From JAYPUA01 sp038133845 (GTDB lineage Bacteria; SAR324; NAC60-12): a DNA stretch of 64,000 bases. The position numbers were made by a program, and so were the translations under genes. The notes below the pieces were generated by a model, which saw nothing but the letters and a program-made list of their open reading frames with translations, did no database searches and was not told the origin of the DNA. Numbering within the stretch: position 1 is the first letter of the stretch; each line of letters opens with the position of its first letter. The stretch covers positions 1 through 64,000 of the forward strand of contig JAYPUA010000006.1 of NCBI GenBank assembly GCA_038133845.1. The letters run 5' to 3'. Positions 25,069 through 32,972 of this stretch are shown here, in pieces.

Positions 25069-25874
25069 CGCAGTCCCTGAAGCACGAGGGAGCCTCTCCC
25101 CTGGAGCATGAGAACTACTACAAATTGCTGGAGGTCCGTGAGGACGCCACTTCGGAGGAGATCCGGGTGGCCTATGAGCGGGCAATCCACGAAACCCGTG
25201 CCGAGTCTCTGGCGGGATACTCCCTGGTTCCTGATGAAGAGGTTGAAGCGGAGATCCAGCGGATCAGTCATGCTTACATGCAACTGGCCAATCCGGTCTC
25301 TCGCAAGGCGCATGATCGCCGGATTGCTGCCCAGCGAGAACAACAGATCATGCCTCCGCCTCCGGCCTCAGTCAAGCTGCCGCCTTCTCCCGCCTCTCCG
25401 GACAGCAAGGTCATCTACCTGCGTCCACAAGGCGCTGCCCTTGAGAGCGAACCCAAGGCTGCAGCCGTGACGCCAGAAAGCGACGCAAAGACCATGAGCC
25501 TGCAGGAGATGCAGAACTCGCTTGCTCATATCCGGCGCGGGAAGCTGTTGAGCGTACGCCAGAAAAACCTGCAGTCTGAACAGAGTGTTCAACAGTTTCT
25601 GGCGGCTCTGGGAGAGGCACGAATCTTTAACGGGAACGTGCTCTCTCAGATCCGTCGTCTGCGTGAGGTCTCTCTGGATGAGTTGGCAGAGGTGACCTTT
25701 GTCCGGGCGTCTCTGCTGCAGGCAATCGAGGAGGAAAACTTCAAGAGCTTCGTGGCAGAGGTGTACCTGAAGGGACACCTTCAAAGCTATGCGAGAGCTT
25801 TGAACTTGCCTGTGACCGAGGTCACGGAGGATTATTTAGAGCTTTACCGCCAAGGCATGCGCGAGAAAGGCTGA
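25065..25874 (+). CDS. J-domain-like protein fused to RodZ-type helix-turn-helix
   Basis: 269 residues. Residues 15-90 read as a J domain (ENYYKLLEVREDATSEEIRVAYERAIHE, in part, and ISHAYMQLANPVSRKAHDR), but the HPD tripeptide that stimulates DnaK is absent: the loop reads ESLAGYSLVPD. A Pro-rich linker (about 95-145) leads to a RodZ-like HTH (about 190-260, LSQIRRLREVSLDELAEVTFVRASLLQAIEEENF, in part). Unlike RodZ, no membrane segment follows. Coupled to the FlhG-like ATPase by a 4-base overlap, it may be a polarity or positioning adaptor. Domain calls are good; role is inference. Confidence 0.75.
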   Translation: MTQSLKHEGASPLEHENYYKLLEVREDATSEEIRVAYERAIHETRAESLAGYSLVPDEEVEAEIQRISHAYMQLANPVSRKAHDRRIAAQREQQIMPPPPASVKLPPSPASPDSKVIYLRPQGAALESEPKAAAVTPESDAKTMSLQEMQNSLAHIRRGKLLSVRQKNLQSEQSVQQFLAALGEARIFNGNVLSQIRRLREVSLDELAEVTFVRASLLQAIEEENFKSFVAEVYLKGHLQSYARALNLPVTEVTEDYLELYRQGMREKG

Positions 25875-26236
25875 AGTCGAAAATAAGCCGGGTTCTGTTC
25901 CTCGGAAGACCGAGGTCACGGTCATTTATCTGGGACGACCGTTACCGGTCGCCTCTAGCATCCTACCCGATCGCCAGGCGGGCCACCTGATCGCGATCCT
26001 ATTTGGACTTGCAGCAGGTGGGGTTTACACTGCCACCTCCGTCACCGGAGCTGCGGTAGGCTCTTACCCTGCCTTTTCACCCTTGCCTGTGCCCGTAGGC
26101 CATCGGCGGTATGTTTTCTGTTGCACTTTCCATCGGCTCGCGCCGTCTGGCCGTTAGCCAGCACCCTGCCCTGTGCTGCCCGGACTTTCCTCCAGCACCC
26201 CTGAGGCGTGCCAGCGACCGTGTCTTCGACTTCAGC
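25870..26236 (-). ncRNA. rnpB: RNase P RNA (bacterial type A)
   Basis: On the minus strand the conserved core is clear: GAGGAAAGTCCGGGC near the 5' end, AGGGCAGGGTGCTGGCTAAC, AAGTGCAACAGAAA, CCGATGGC, AAGGGTGAAA, GGTAAGAGCCTACCGC, GGCAGTGTAAACCCCACC, CAAATAGG, and the 3' block GAACCCGGCTTATTTTCGAC. P1 is formed by GCTGAAGTCGAA (5') and TTCGACTTCAGC (3'), which sets the ends at 26236 and 25870. It is the catalytic RNA that matures tRNA 5' ends. The last bases overlap the stop codon of the convergent J-domain gene. Confidence 0.96.
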
Positions 26237-26242
26237 GCAGCC

Positions 26243-26272
26243 AGTGTAACGACCCTCAGCGCAGTACCGCAA
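26243..26272 (-). promoter_or_regulatory. Probable rnpB promoter
   Basis: On the minus strand TTGCGG (26267-26272), an 18-base spacer and TACACT (26243-26248) resemble a sigma-70 promoter and would start transcription 7 bases on, at the 5' end of the rnpB P1 stem (26236). The element lies in the leader of the divergent gspG. Confidence 0.6.
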
Positions 26273-26304
26273 GCTTTCTCAACTCGTGTCTCTCGTATTT
26301 GCTC

Positions 26305-26763
26305 ATGTTGATCCGCTCCTCTTCCCCGCTTTCCTCTCGCCGAACCCGTCGCCGTAAAGGCTTCAGCTTCATCGAGGTGATGGTCGTCATCGTCATCCTC
26401 GGGCTGCTCTCCGGCATCGTGGGAGTCACCCTGTTCAACGAACTCGCCAAGGCCAAGGTGGACTCGACGCGGACCCAGATGCGAGGGCTCCAGACCGCGC
26501 TGGACCTCTACCGCCTGCACAACGGGCGCTATCCCAGCACCGATCAGGGGCTCAAGGCGCTGGTCGGCAAGCCGGAGGTGGGAGTCATCCCGAAAAACTG
26601 GAACGGCCCCTACCTGCAGAGCCGGAACCTGCCGCAGGACGGCTGGGACAACGATTTCCGCTACCTGGGTGATGGACAAGAGTATGAGATCCTCTCCATG
26701 GGAGCCGATGGCGTGGAGGGTGGAGCCGATCTGGATGCCGACCTCAGCTCCAACGAACTCTGA
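26305..26763 (+). CDS. gspG: Type II secretion major pseudopilin GspG
   Basis: 152 residues. Prepilin cleavage site RRRKG/FSFIEVMVVIVILGLLSG (about residue 18), with the conserved Glu at +5 and the GspG-specific body: YRLHNGRYPSTDQGLKAL (in part), NWNGPYLQ, DGWDNDFRY and SMGADGVEGG, the calcium-binding C-terminal loop. It forms the main shaft of the T2SS pseudopilus. ATG 26305 gives an 18-residue leader. It starts a gspG-H-I-J run and is head to head with rnpB only 69 bases away. Confidence 0.94.
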   Translation: MLIRSSSPLSSRRTRRRKGFSFIEVMVVIVILGLLSGIVGVTLFNELAKAKVDSTRTQMRGLQTALDLYRLHNGRYPSTDQGLKALVGKPEVGVIPKNWNGPYLQSRNLPQDGWDNDFRYLGDGQEYEILSMGADGVEGGADLDADLSSNEL

Positions 26764-27277
26764 TCCCCACCTCCCGGAGAAGCCAGGGGGCTTCACGCTC
26801 TTCGAGGTGGTCGTGGCCCTGGCTGTCGCGGCGCTGCTGATCGGTGCGGTGGTCCCCGGATTCTTCTCACTTTTTGAACCTCCCTCGCGTCAACTCCACC
26901 AGAACCTCTCCCGGGCTCTGCGCATGCTTCGGAATGATGCCGTGCTTCAGGCCCAGGATTACGTCCTTCAGGTCGACCTCGTGAATCAGGCGCTGGTCAT
27001 CCGTCAGGGAAGAGAAGAGGACGCTCCAGAGTTGCAGGAACGGGTTCTGGCTTCGCTGTTGCGCCTCCCGGAAGGTGTGGAGATCACGGACGCTTTTACC
27101 GCAGAGCGCGGCACCGGTGTGCGCCTGACAGAGCCTGAGAGCCTGGAGGTGTTCATCTCGGCCCAAGGGGCGATCACCCCGTTCACGCTGGTCCTGCAGG
27201 AGGCGGAAGAGGCGTCGCCGAGCTACCTGCAGAACCGGACGCTGATGGGCAAGCTGACCCTGGAGGACTCCCCGTGA
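26735..27277 (+). CDS. gspH: Type II secretion minor pseudopilin GspH
   Basis: 180 residues. The prepilin signal GG/FTLFEVVVALAVAALLIG starts near residue 19 with Glu+5, and the rest is a beta-rich domain with the ALRMLRNDAVLQAQDYVL region of GspH. ATG 26735 lies inside the 3' end of gspG (29-base overlap). Its TGA overlaps the GTG of gspI once a false assembly gap is removed. Minor pseudopilin near the pilus tip. Confidence 0.85.
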   Translation: MPTSAPTNSDPHLPEKPGGFTLFEVVVALAVAALLIGAVVPGFFSLFEPPSRQLHQNLSRALRMLRNDAVLQAQDYVLQVDLVNQALVIRQGREEDAPELQERVLASLLRLPEGVEITDAFTAERGTGVRLTEPESLEVFISAQGAITPFTLVLQEAEEASPSYLQNRTLMGKLTLEDSP

Positions 27278-27418
27278 GGTCCGGGTTCACCNNNNNNNNN
27301 NNNNNNNNNNNNNNNNNNNNNNNNNNNNNNNNNNNNNNNNNNNNNNNNNNNNNNNNNNNNNNNNNNNNNNNNNNNNNNNNNNNNNNNNNNNGGACTCCCC
27401 GTGAGGTCCGGGTTCACC
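27265..27418. other. False scaffold gap with duplicated 27-bp flanks
   Basis: The 27 bases before the N-run (27265-27291) are identical to the 27 after it (27392-27418). The two contigs therefore overlap, and the 100 N at 27292-27391 are probably an artefact. Merging them gives continuous gspH-gspI with a GTGA stop/start overlap. Confidence 0.85.
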
Positions 27419-27775
27419 TTGCTGGAAGTCATGATCGCGCTGGCGATTCTCTCAGTCAGCCTCCTGGCGGTCTATCAGGCACAGTCCAACTCCCTGCTGA
27501 CCCTCTCCGATTCTGACAGCCTCTGGAAAGCGACCTCGGCCATTCAGCGTGAGCTGTTGTTCTGGGAGCGCTCCAAGGAGCCGCCTTCGGTCTCCTTGAG
27601 CCAGGGGACGTTCCCGGAGAGCGAGGAACTCTCCGGATGGCGCTGGCTACGGACTGTCGAAGACACCGAGCCGCTCCCCGGAGTCGAGATCCGCAAGGTC
27701 AACTACCGCCTGGAGTGGAACCAGGGTCCTTACTCGCGCAGCTTTGACGCAGACCTTTACGTGAGGCCAAACTGA
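27401..27775 (+). CDS. gspI: Type II secretion minor pseudopilin GspI
   Basis: 124 residues, usual GspI length. It begins MRSG/FTLLEVMIALAILSVSLLAVYQAQ (in part), with a very short leader and Glu+5 typical of GspI. Start is GTG 27401; in the merged sequence this GTG overlaps the gspH stop. The body has the GspI pattern WRWLRTVEDTEPLPGVEIRKV (in part). Complete despite the adjacent N-run. Part of the pseudopilus tip complex with GspH, GspJ and usually GspK. Confidence 0.9.
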   Translation: MRSGFTLLEVMIALAILSVSLLAVYQAQSNSLLTLSDSDSLWKATSAIQRELLFWERSKEPPSVSLSQGTFPESEELSGWRWLRTVEDTEPLPGVEIRKVNYRLEWNQGPYSRSFDADLYVRPN

Positions 27776-27778
27776 GGC

Positions 27779-28564
27779 ATGCGGCACCGACTTTTTGGGA
27801 AACAGCGCAAGCGACCGGTCCTTCCGGGGTTTACGCTGGTCGAACTGATCCTCTCCATGGCGCTGCTGGGGCTGGTGACGGCCCTGGTCTATGCCGCATT
27901 CTTTCAAACCTCCCAATCGGCACGCACCGTCCAGGCAACGCTTTCCGGAAGGCAGGAACTGCGTCTGCTGATGAAGATGGTGCTGGATGACCTGCAGACC
28001 GTGCGCTACCTGAGGCACTGGGTCGACTCCGGAGAGGGGCGGGAAAGTGGCGTGGTGGCGGAGGTCGTGCTGGGTCCGGAGAACAAGGAGGCCAGCCGCC
28101 TCTCCTTCCATGCGGAGCAGCCGACCCAGTACTTTCAGGAGCTGGACGCGGTCCGGGAGGGCCTCGATCCGCAGCTTCACGAGGTCGGATACTTCCTTGA
28201 GTACAGCACCCGTGACGACACGTGGCAGTTCATCCGGCGGGAAGACTTCTACCTGGACGACAACCTCCGGGAGCCCCGGCTTGACGGACGTCAGCTGGTG
28301 CTTTCAGAGTCCGTGCGGTCGTTTCAGATTCAGTTTCGCTCCGAGATTGAAGGAGCCAGCGGATTTGTTGAAGAACAGTGGGAGATTGGGGAGTGGGACT
28401 CAGATGAAACGAAGTGCTGGGGGAGCAAACAAAACGAGCCTCGTTGTTTGCCTAGGGCCATTCAACTCTTGATGACTCTGGAGGGGGAAGACGGACGTCT
28501 GGTTGAAGATATCCAGCAGATCAACCTGTGTGTCCGCCCCTGCAATCCGGAGATCTTTGACTGA
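27779..28564 (+). CDS. gspJ: Type II secretion minor pseudopilin GspJ
   Basis: 261 residues. Prepilin site LPG/FTLVELILSMALLGLVTALVYAAFF (in part) at about residue 17, with GspJ-type VYAAFFQTSQSARTVQ after it. The C-terminal part has four cysteines (CWGS, CLPR, LCVRPC) that are not a general feature of the family and may form disulfides. It starts 3 bases after gspI. The next gene of a standard operon, gspK, would be expected where a scaffold gap begins 9 bases after its stop. Confidence 0.88.
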   Translation: MRHRLFGKQRKRPVLPGFTLVELILSMALLGLVTALVYAAFFQTSQSARTVQATLSGRQELRLLMKMVLDDLQTVRYLRHWVDSGEGRESGVVAEVVLGPENKEASRLSFHAEQPTQYFQELDAVREGLDPQLHEVGYFLEYSTRDDTWQFIRREDFYLDDNLREPRLDGRQLVLSESVRSFQIQFRSEIEGASGFVEEQWEIGEWDSDETKCWGSKQNEPRCLPRAIQLLMTLEGEDGRLVEDIQQINLCVRPCNPEIFD

Positions 28565-28573
28565 GAACCGTCG

Positions 28574-28673
28574 NNNNNNNNNNNNNNNNNNNNNNNNNNN
28601 NNNNNNNNNNNNNNNNNNNNNNNNNNNNNNNNNNNNNNNNNNNNNNNNNNNNNNNNNNNNNNNNNNNNNNNNN
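28574..28673. other. Scaffold gap (100 N) after gspJ
   Basis: Placeholder of unknown true length between the gspJ stop and the end of ispH. No overlap between the flanks is visible, so real sequence, possibly gspK and later gsp genes, may be missing here. Confidence 0.9.
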
Positions 28674-28690
28674 CTGGAGACACACGGAGG

Positions 28691-29629
28691 TCAGCTTCGC
28701 AGGACGGCTGGCAGGGCGAAGGTCACGTCCTCTCGGACCAACTCCAACTCCCGGACGGTGCTCTCGGTGGCCATGGCGCTCAGGTGGGCGACGATGCCCT
28801 GCACGATGTCTTCCGGAGCCGAAGCTCCGGCCGTGATTCCGATGCGAGAAGCCCTCTCAACCCACTCGGTGCGGATATGTTCTGCCGACTCGATGCGGTA
28901 GGCCGGGACCCCTGCGGCCCTGGCAACCTCCACCAAACGGACGGTGTTTGAGCTGTTCTGCGCGCCGACCACAAGCACCAGGTCCACCGCCTTCGTCAAC
29001 TCCTTGACCGCGTTTTGCCGGTTCTGAGTGGCATAGCAGATGTCGTCCTTGGCGGGGCCTTCAATGTGCGGAAAGCGTCTCCTCAGTATGGCGATGATCT
29101 CAGCCGTGTCGTCCAGAGAAAGTGTGGTCTGGGTCAGGTAGGCTACGGGCGTTCCCGGAGGAAGTTGCACCTGCTCTGCATCGTCCACGGTTCCGACCAC
29201 AATCGTCCGCTCTGGAGCCTCTCCCACGGTGCCCTCGACCTCCACGTGGTCGCGGTGTCCCACCAGGATGATGGTATAGTCCCTGGAGGCGTAACGCTTG
29301 GCCTCTCCGTGCACCTTGGTCACCAGCGGACAGGTGGCATCGATCACTTGCAGGCCCCGATCAGCGGCCTTCTCCCGAACCAATGGAGAAACGCCGTGTG
29401 CGGAAAAAATGGCATGTGCTCCCTCCGGGACGTCTTCAATCTCCTCCACAAAGATCACTCCCTGATCACGCAACCGTCCAACAACGTGGGGGTTGTGGAC
29501 GATCTCATGCCGAACGTAGATGGGAGGTCCAAAGCGCTCCAGCGCCTTTTCCACGATGGTGATCGCTCGGTCCACGCCGGCACAGAACCCTCGGGGGCTT
29601 GCCAGGACCAGTTCCAGATGTGCTGTCAT
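28691..29629 (-). CDS. ispH: 4-hydroxy-3-methylbut-2-enyl diphosphate reductase
   Basis: 312 residues. The three iron-sulfur ligands are Cys16 (GFCAGV), the Cys of DATCPLV (about residue 99) and that of DICYAT (about 197); the substrate motifs HEIVHNPHVV, FSAHGVSP, and VVGAQNSSNT are intact. It carries out the last step of the MEP isoprenoid pathway, yielding IPP and DMAPP. Complete, ending 17 bases before the scaffold gap. Convergent with the T2SS genes. Confidence 0.97.
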   Translation of the reverse strand: MTAHLELVLASPRGFCAGVDRAITIVEKALERFGPPIYVRHEIVHNPHVVGRLRDQGVIFVEEIEDVPEGAHAIFSAHGVSPLVREKAADRGLQVIDATCPLVTKVHGEAKRYASRDYTIILVGHRDHVEVEGTVGEAPERTIVVGTVDDAEQVQLPPGTPVAYLTQTTLSLDDTAEIIAILRRRFPHIEGPAKDDICYATQNRQNAVKELTKAVDLVLVVGAQNSSNTVRLVEVARAAGVPAYRIESAEHIRTEWVERASRIGITAGASAPEDIVQGIVAHLSAMATESTVRELELVREDVTFALPAVLRS

Positions 29630-29777
29630 CAGAAGCGTGAGTGAGGAGATGGATGGGAGTTTGCATGTCCAACGTCTTCAGTTTAGCCGGTTTCTGGCAG
29701 GAAGCAACCGCCCGAGCAGCTGGGGGGACTCCGGACTTCCTCTCCCGGAAATCGGAAACGCCTGGTGGAGAAGCGAC

Positions 29778-30110
29778 GTGAGCGAAGAGCAGCAGAAAAA
29801 GAGAGCCCCGGTCAAGCGCCCCTGGGTTCGGACCAACTTTTATCCGACCTACACGGACGGAGGCCTGGATCGAGTCAACCCGGTGCAGGGGGTGGCTCGA
29901 ACCAACTTCCAGCGAGTGATCCCTTATTACGATCTGTCGATGACGGGAACCCGGGATTCCGGAACAGGACCGATGTTTCTGGAGGTGGAGTACCACGTGC
30001 CATCATACCGGGAGGAGGCGCAGGCCCACAGGCCTGCCGTGGAGGAAGAGGAACTTTTTGAGTTGCCGCGCCATAAGCGCCGCAAGGTCCGGACGGACTT
30101 CTGGGGCTAG
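29778..30110 (+). CDS. Small basic hypothetical protein
   Basis: 110 residues from GTG 29778, with GGAG upstream. No signal peptide or membrane segment. Charged ends (EEQQKKRAPVKRP; HKRRKVRTDFWG) flank a neutral middle that repeats the phrase RTNF (WVRTNFYPTY, VARTNFQRV) and then RTDF at the end. No family recognised. The stop overlaps the carbonic anhydrase stop on the opposite strand by 4 bases. The open frame extends upstream into ispH antisense, which I regard as non-coding. Confidence 0.5.
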   Translation: MSEEQQKKRAPVKRPWVRTNFYPTYTDGGLDRVNPVQGVARTNFQRVIPYYDLSMTGTRDSGTGPMFLEVEYHVPSYREEAQAHRPAVEEEELFELPRHKRRKVRTDFWG

Positions 30111-30745
30111 TCCTTCTCAAGGCGGAAGACGTAGGGCACCTGCTTGGAGCTGGAGATGCTCACCTTCAGGTCCTTGACCAGCCCGTTCTTGATCTGGTAG
30201 ACCCACCCGTGAATGGTCAACTGCTGGCCGCGCTTCCAGGCTTGCTGGACGGTGTTGGTTGCGGCGAGGCGCTCCACCTGATTGATCACGTTGAGCTCGC
30301 ACATGCGGTCCCATCTCGCCTGCTCGTCAAGAGCCTCCAGCTCTTCCTGATCGCGCTGGTAGAGGTAGCGGATGATCGAGATCCAGTTGTCGATCAGGCC
30401 GAAGGTTCGCCCTTCCATTGCTGCCTTCACCCCGCCGCAGCCGTAGTGCCCGCAGATGATGACCTCCTTGATCTCCAGCACATCCACCGCATACTGCAGC
30501 ACCGACAGGCAGTTCATGTCCGTGTGAAAGACCAGGTTGGCAATGTTCCGGTGGACAAAGAGTTCTCCGGGATGCATCCCGATGATCTCGTTTGCCGGAA
30601 CGCGGCTGTCGGAGCAGCCAATCCAGAGGTAGTAGGGTTTTTGCTGGACAGAGAGTCGCTCGAAGTATCCGGGATCCCGGGCCTCGTGCTGGCGGGACCA
30701 GTAGCGGTTGTTCTCCAGCAGATCCTCAATGCTGCGTATGGTCAT
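30107..30745 (-). CDS. can: Beta-class carbonic anhydrase
   Basis: 212 residues. Zinc ligands Cys44, His100 and Cys103 and the Asp46/Arg48 dyad (CSDSR, HYGCGG) are intact, so it should reversibly hydrate CO2 in the cytoplasm. ATG 30745 overlaps the dapA stop by 4 bases (ATGA). Resembles E. coli Can rather than cyanate-linked CynT; there is no cynS nearby. Last gene of the long minus-strand run. Confidence 0.95.
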   Translation of the reverse strand: MTIRSIEDLLENNRYWSRQHEARDPGYFERLSVQQKPYYLWIGCSDSRVPANEIIGMHPGELFVHRNIANLVFHTDMNCLSVLQYAVDVLEIKEVIICGHYGCGGVKAAMEGRTFGLIDNWISIIRYLYQRDQEELEALDEQARWDRMCELNVINQVERLAATNTVQQAWKRGQQLTIHGWVYQIKNGLVKDLKVSISSSKQVPYVFRLEKD

Positions 30746-31653
30746 ACGATCAGGAAGTCCTCGTCTTTCATGATGTTCAGCTCGGAGCCCACCCAATGCT
30801 CGGATCCTAGAGACTCCATGATCCGGGCGCCCTCTTCACGGGCTGCCTGACTGAGCGGAACGTAGGGGAGCCGGAAGACCGGCTGAGCCATGCCGAGCAT
30901 GGCCAGCAGCGTGTTGAGCGCGTTGGGGCTGGGCACATGGAAGAGCCAGGCAAAGAGCGACTGCAGACGGACGTCCAACTCGGAGTTGTCTTCGTCCATC
31001 AACTTGCGCATCAACCCAGGCACCACGTTCCCTGCGACCGAGATCACTCCGTGAGAGCGGTACCGGTGGGTCCCCTCAAAGCACTGGTCGTCATTTCCGG
31101 ACCAGCAGGCAATTCCCTGATTCTCATACGCGCCCATACGCTCATTCCCGGCACACTCCTTGACGCCCAGCAGGTTCGGATGCTGGGCCAGGTCCTGAAT
31201 CAGGTGCGGCGGGAGGTCCTGCCCGGTGCGTGAAGGGACATTGTAGATGATGGCCGGTCCGAGATCCAGCACGCGCTGAAAATGCGCCCGCAGTCCGGGC
31301 TCGGAGGTTTTCCCGTAGTAAGGGTTGATCTGCAGCGAGGCGTGCATGCCCACGGAGAATCCGTAGCGTGTGGCCTTCTCTGCTTCCCGGGTGTTGTTGC
31401 TCCCGGTGTTGCCGACGACCACGGCCCGATCGCCAAAGCGGTCTACGGTGTGAGCAATCAGCATCAACTCCTCCTCCCAGTCCATCAGGTGCCCCTCTCC
31501 GGTGGTTCCGGCGACGATAAAGCCCTCCACACCGGCCTGCAACTGCGCCTCCGCGAGGCGGTCGTAGGCGTCGAGATCGATCTCGCCATTGGGCTGATAG
31601 GGGGTCTTGATCGCCGTCATCAGGCGGGTAGAGTGGATGCGTTCGTGAGACAT
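30742..31653 (-). CDS. dapA: 4-hydroxy-tetrahydrodipicolinate synthase (DapA family)
   Basis: 303 residues. Schiff-base lysine Lys165 (LLGVKECAG), Tyr137 (YNVPSRTG) and the pyruvate-binding GTTGEG (about residues 49-54) are present. The class I aldolase condenses pyruvate with aspartate semialdehyde for lysine and diaminopimelate synthesis. Features such as ACWSGNDDQCFEG and the length are closer to plant-type DapA than to that of E. coli, and a related pyruvate aldolase cannot be fully excluded. Coupled to carbonic anhydrase downstream. Confidence 0.88.
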   Translation of the reverse strand: MSHERIHSTRLMTAIKTPYQPNGEIDLDAYDRLAEAQLQAGVEGFIVAGTTGEGHLMDWEEELMLIAHTVDRFGDRAVVVGNTGSNNTREAEKATRYGFSVGMHASLQINPYYGKTSEPGLRAHFQRVLDLGPAIIYNVPSRTGQDLPPHLIQDLAQHPNLLGVKECAGNERMGAYENQGIACWSGNDDQCFEGTHRYRSHGVISVAGNVVPGLMRKLMDEDNSELDVRLQSLFAWLFHVPSPNALNTLLAMLGMAQPVFRLPYVPLSQAAREEGARIMESLGSEHWVGSELNIMKDEDFLIV

Positions 31654-31677
31654 GCGGAGGCGCTGGAAAGGGTTCGG

Positions 31678-32130
31678 TCAGGGGGCTTTACGCAGGTTGA
31701 CTTCGTAGTAGCGGGTGTAGAGTCCACCTCGGTCCGGAAAGCGGATGCCGTAGACGTTGCTCCTCAGTTCGGGGCGGAAGAATCGGTTCTCGACGACGCC
31801 TACCCACTGGTCGGTCAGATGCTGAGGGAGCATGACCTGAACGCGGTCTCCTTCCTCGTAGGCCGGGTTGACCGCCTGGGGCATGGGGCAGACCTTTTGG
31901 TAGCTGGAGGTGTCTCCATAGCAGATCCAGGAGGCCCGGATGATCACTCCGGTCCGATCCGGCCCTCCGTGCGTGGCGATGTAATCTGCTGGAGAGAAGG
32001 TGGTTACGATCACCGAGGACTCATTGGTGGTGCGATCGAAAATCTCCAACTCATAGGCCCGGTATTCCGCGTGTACTCCGAAAGCCAGACCCCCGCACAG
32101 CAGTGTGAGCCCTGCCTTTCTCCAGTTCAT
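31678..32130 (-). CDS. Small secreted hypothetical protein
   Basis: 150 residues with a signal peptide (RKAGLTLLCGGLAFGVHAE, cleavage after HA). The mature part is beta-rich (YELEIFDRTTNESSVIVTTFSP, in part) with two cysteines (ICYGD, KVCPMP) that may form a disulfide; it includes FSPADYIATHGG. Start overlaps the pentapeptide-protein stop by 4 bases. Family not recognised. The neighbours suggest a surface or periplasmic accessory, without more evidence. Confidence 0.7.
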   Translation of the reverse strand: MNWRKAGLTLLCGGLAFGVHAEYRAYELEIFDRTTNESSVIVTTFSPADYIATHGGPDRTGVIIRASWICYGDTSSYQKVCPMPQAVNPAYEEGDRVQVMLPQHLTDQWVGVVENRFFRPELRSNVYGIRFPDRGGLYTRYYEVNLRKAP

Positions 32131-32966
32131 CGCACCGCCCCTTCCAGGTTGGCGTCGTCCCACTTGGCATTTTTTTCGACAGCCCCAACCATGGCCGCGC
32201 CGTCAAACTCACTTCCGGAGAAGTCTCCTTCCACAAGGATGGAGTTCTTCAGGTTCGAGTCCTTGAAGTTGGCCTTGAGCGCACGGACGAAGGCGAGGGT
32301 GGCCGAGCTGAAGTTGGTCAGCTCCATCCAGCCGTTGTTCAAGGTAGCCCCGAGCAAGTTGGCATTGCTCAGGTTCGCCTCCTTCAAAGAAGCGACGGTG
32401 AAGTCGCAGAAGTCGAGACGAGTCTCGGACATCTCGGCCTTGTTCAACTTGGCTCCCACGAACATGGAACCCCGGAGGTCGGCCTCATGCGCTTTGGCCT
32501 CAAGCGCATCGCAGGCGGTGAAGTCACAGGCGTGGAGAACGGCAGAGGCGAAGTCGGCTCGATTGAGCAGGGCGCTGGCAAAGTTGCACAGAAACCCCTT
32601 GGTCTCGACCAGGATCGCCTGCTCCATGCGGCAACCGCTGAAGTTGGTCTGCTCCAGCGTGCACTGATGCAGGCTGATCTCGTTCATCACGCTGTCCTGA
32701 AAATCGGCCTTGCTCAGGTCGCAGCCGTAGATCGCCACTTCCCGCATGCTGGCGTTGCGAAACTGGCACCCGCTCAGGTTGCATCCCTCAAAACGGGCGA
32801 AGTCCAGGAACGCCCCGGAAAAGTCGCTCTCTCCCAGTTTGCACTTGCGGAAATCGCCTCCTTCCAGAAGCAGCCCCTTGAGGTTGAGACCGCTCAGGTC
32901 CGTATCCTTGAGGGACTCTCGACGCTTGACGCGACGTTGCAGTTCTTCTCGAGTAATGTCGGCCAT
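32127..32966 (-). CDS. Pentapeptide-repeat protein
   Basis: 279 residues, almost entirely A(D/N)LXX-type pentapeptides from about residue 22 (DLSGLNLKGLLLEGGDF, CKLGESDFSGAFLDFARFEG, in part) to the end, so it should fold as a right-handed quadrilateral beta helix about 50 coils' worth of repeats long. There is no signal peptide. An excess of Cys (CNLSGC, GCDLS, HQC, ACDFTACD) within the repeats is notable. Such proteins range from gyrase-protecting Qnr types to effectors; no specific role is visible. It lies 6 bases after the fapA-like gene. Confidence 0.9.
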   Translation of the reverse strand: MADITREELQRRVKRRESLKDTDLSGLNLKGLLLEGGDFRKCKLGESDFSGAFLDFARFEGCNLSGCQFRNASMREVAIYGCDLSKADFQDSVMNEISLHQCTLEQTNFSGCRMEQAILVETKGFLCNFASALLNRADFASAVLHACDFTACDALEAKAHEADLRGSMFVGAKLNKAEMSETRLDFCDFTVASLKEANLSNANLLGATLNNGWMELTNFSSATLAFVRALKANFKDSNLKNSILVEGDFSGSEFDGAAMVGAVEKNAKWDDANLEGAVR

Positions 32967-32972
32967 GGGATT

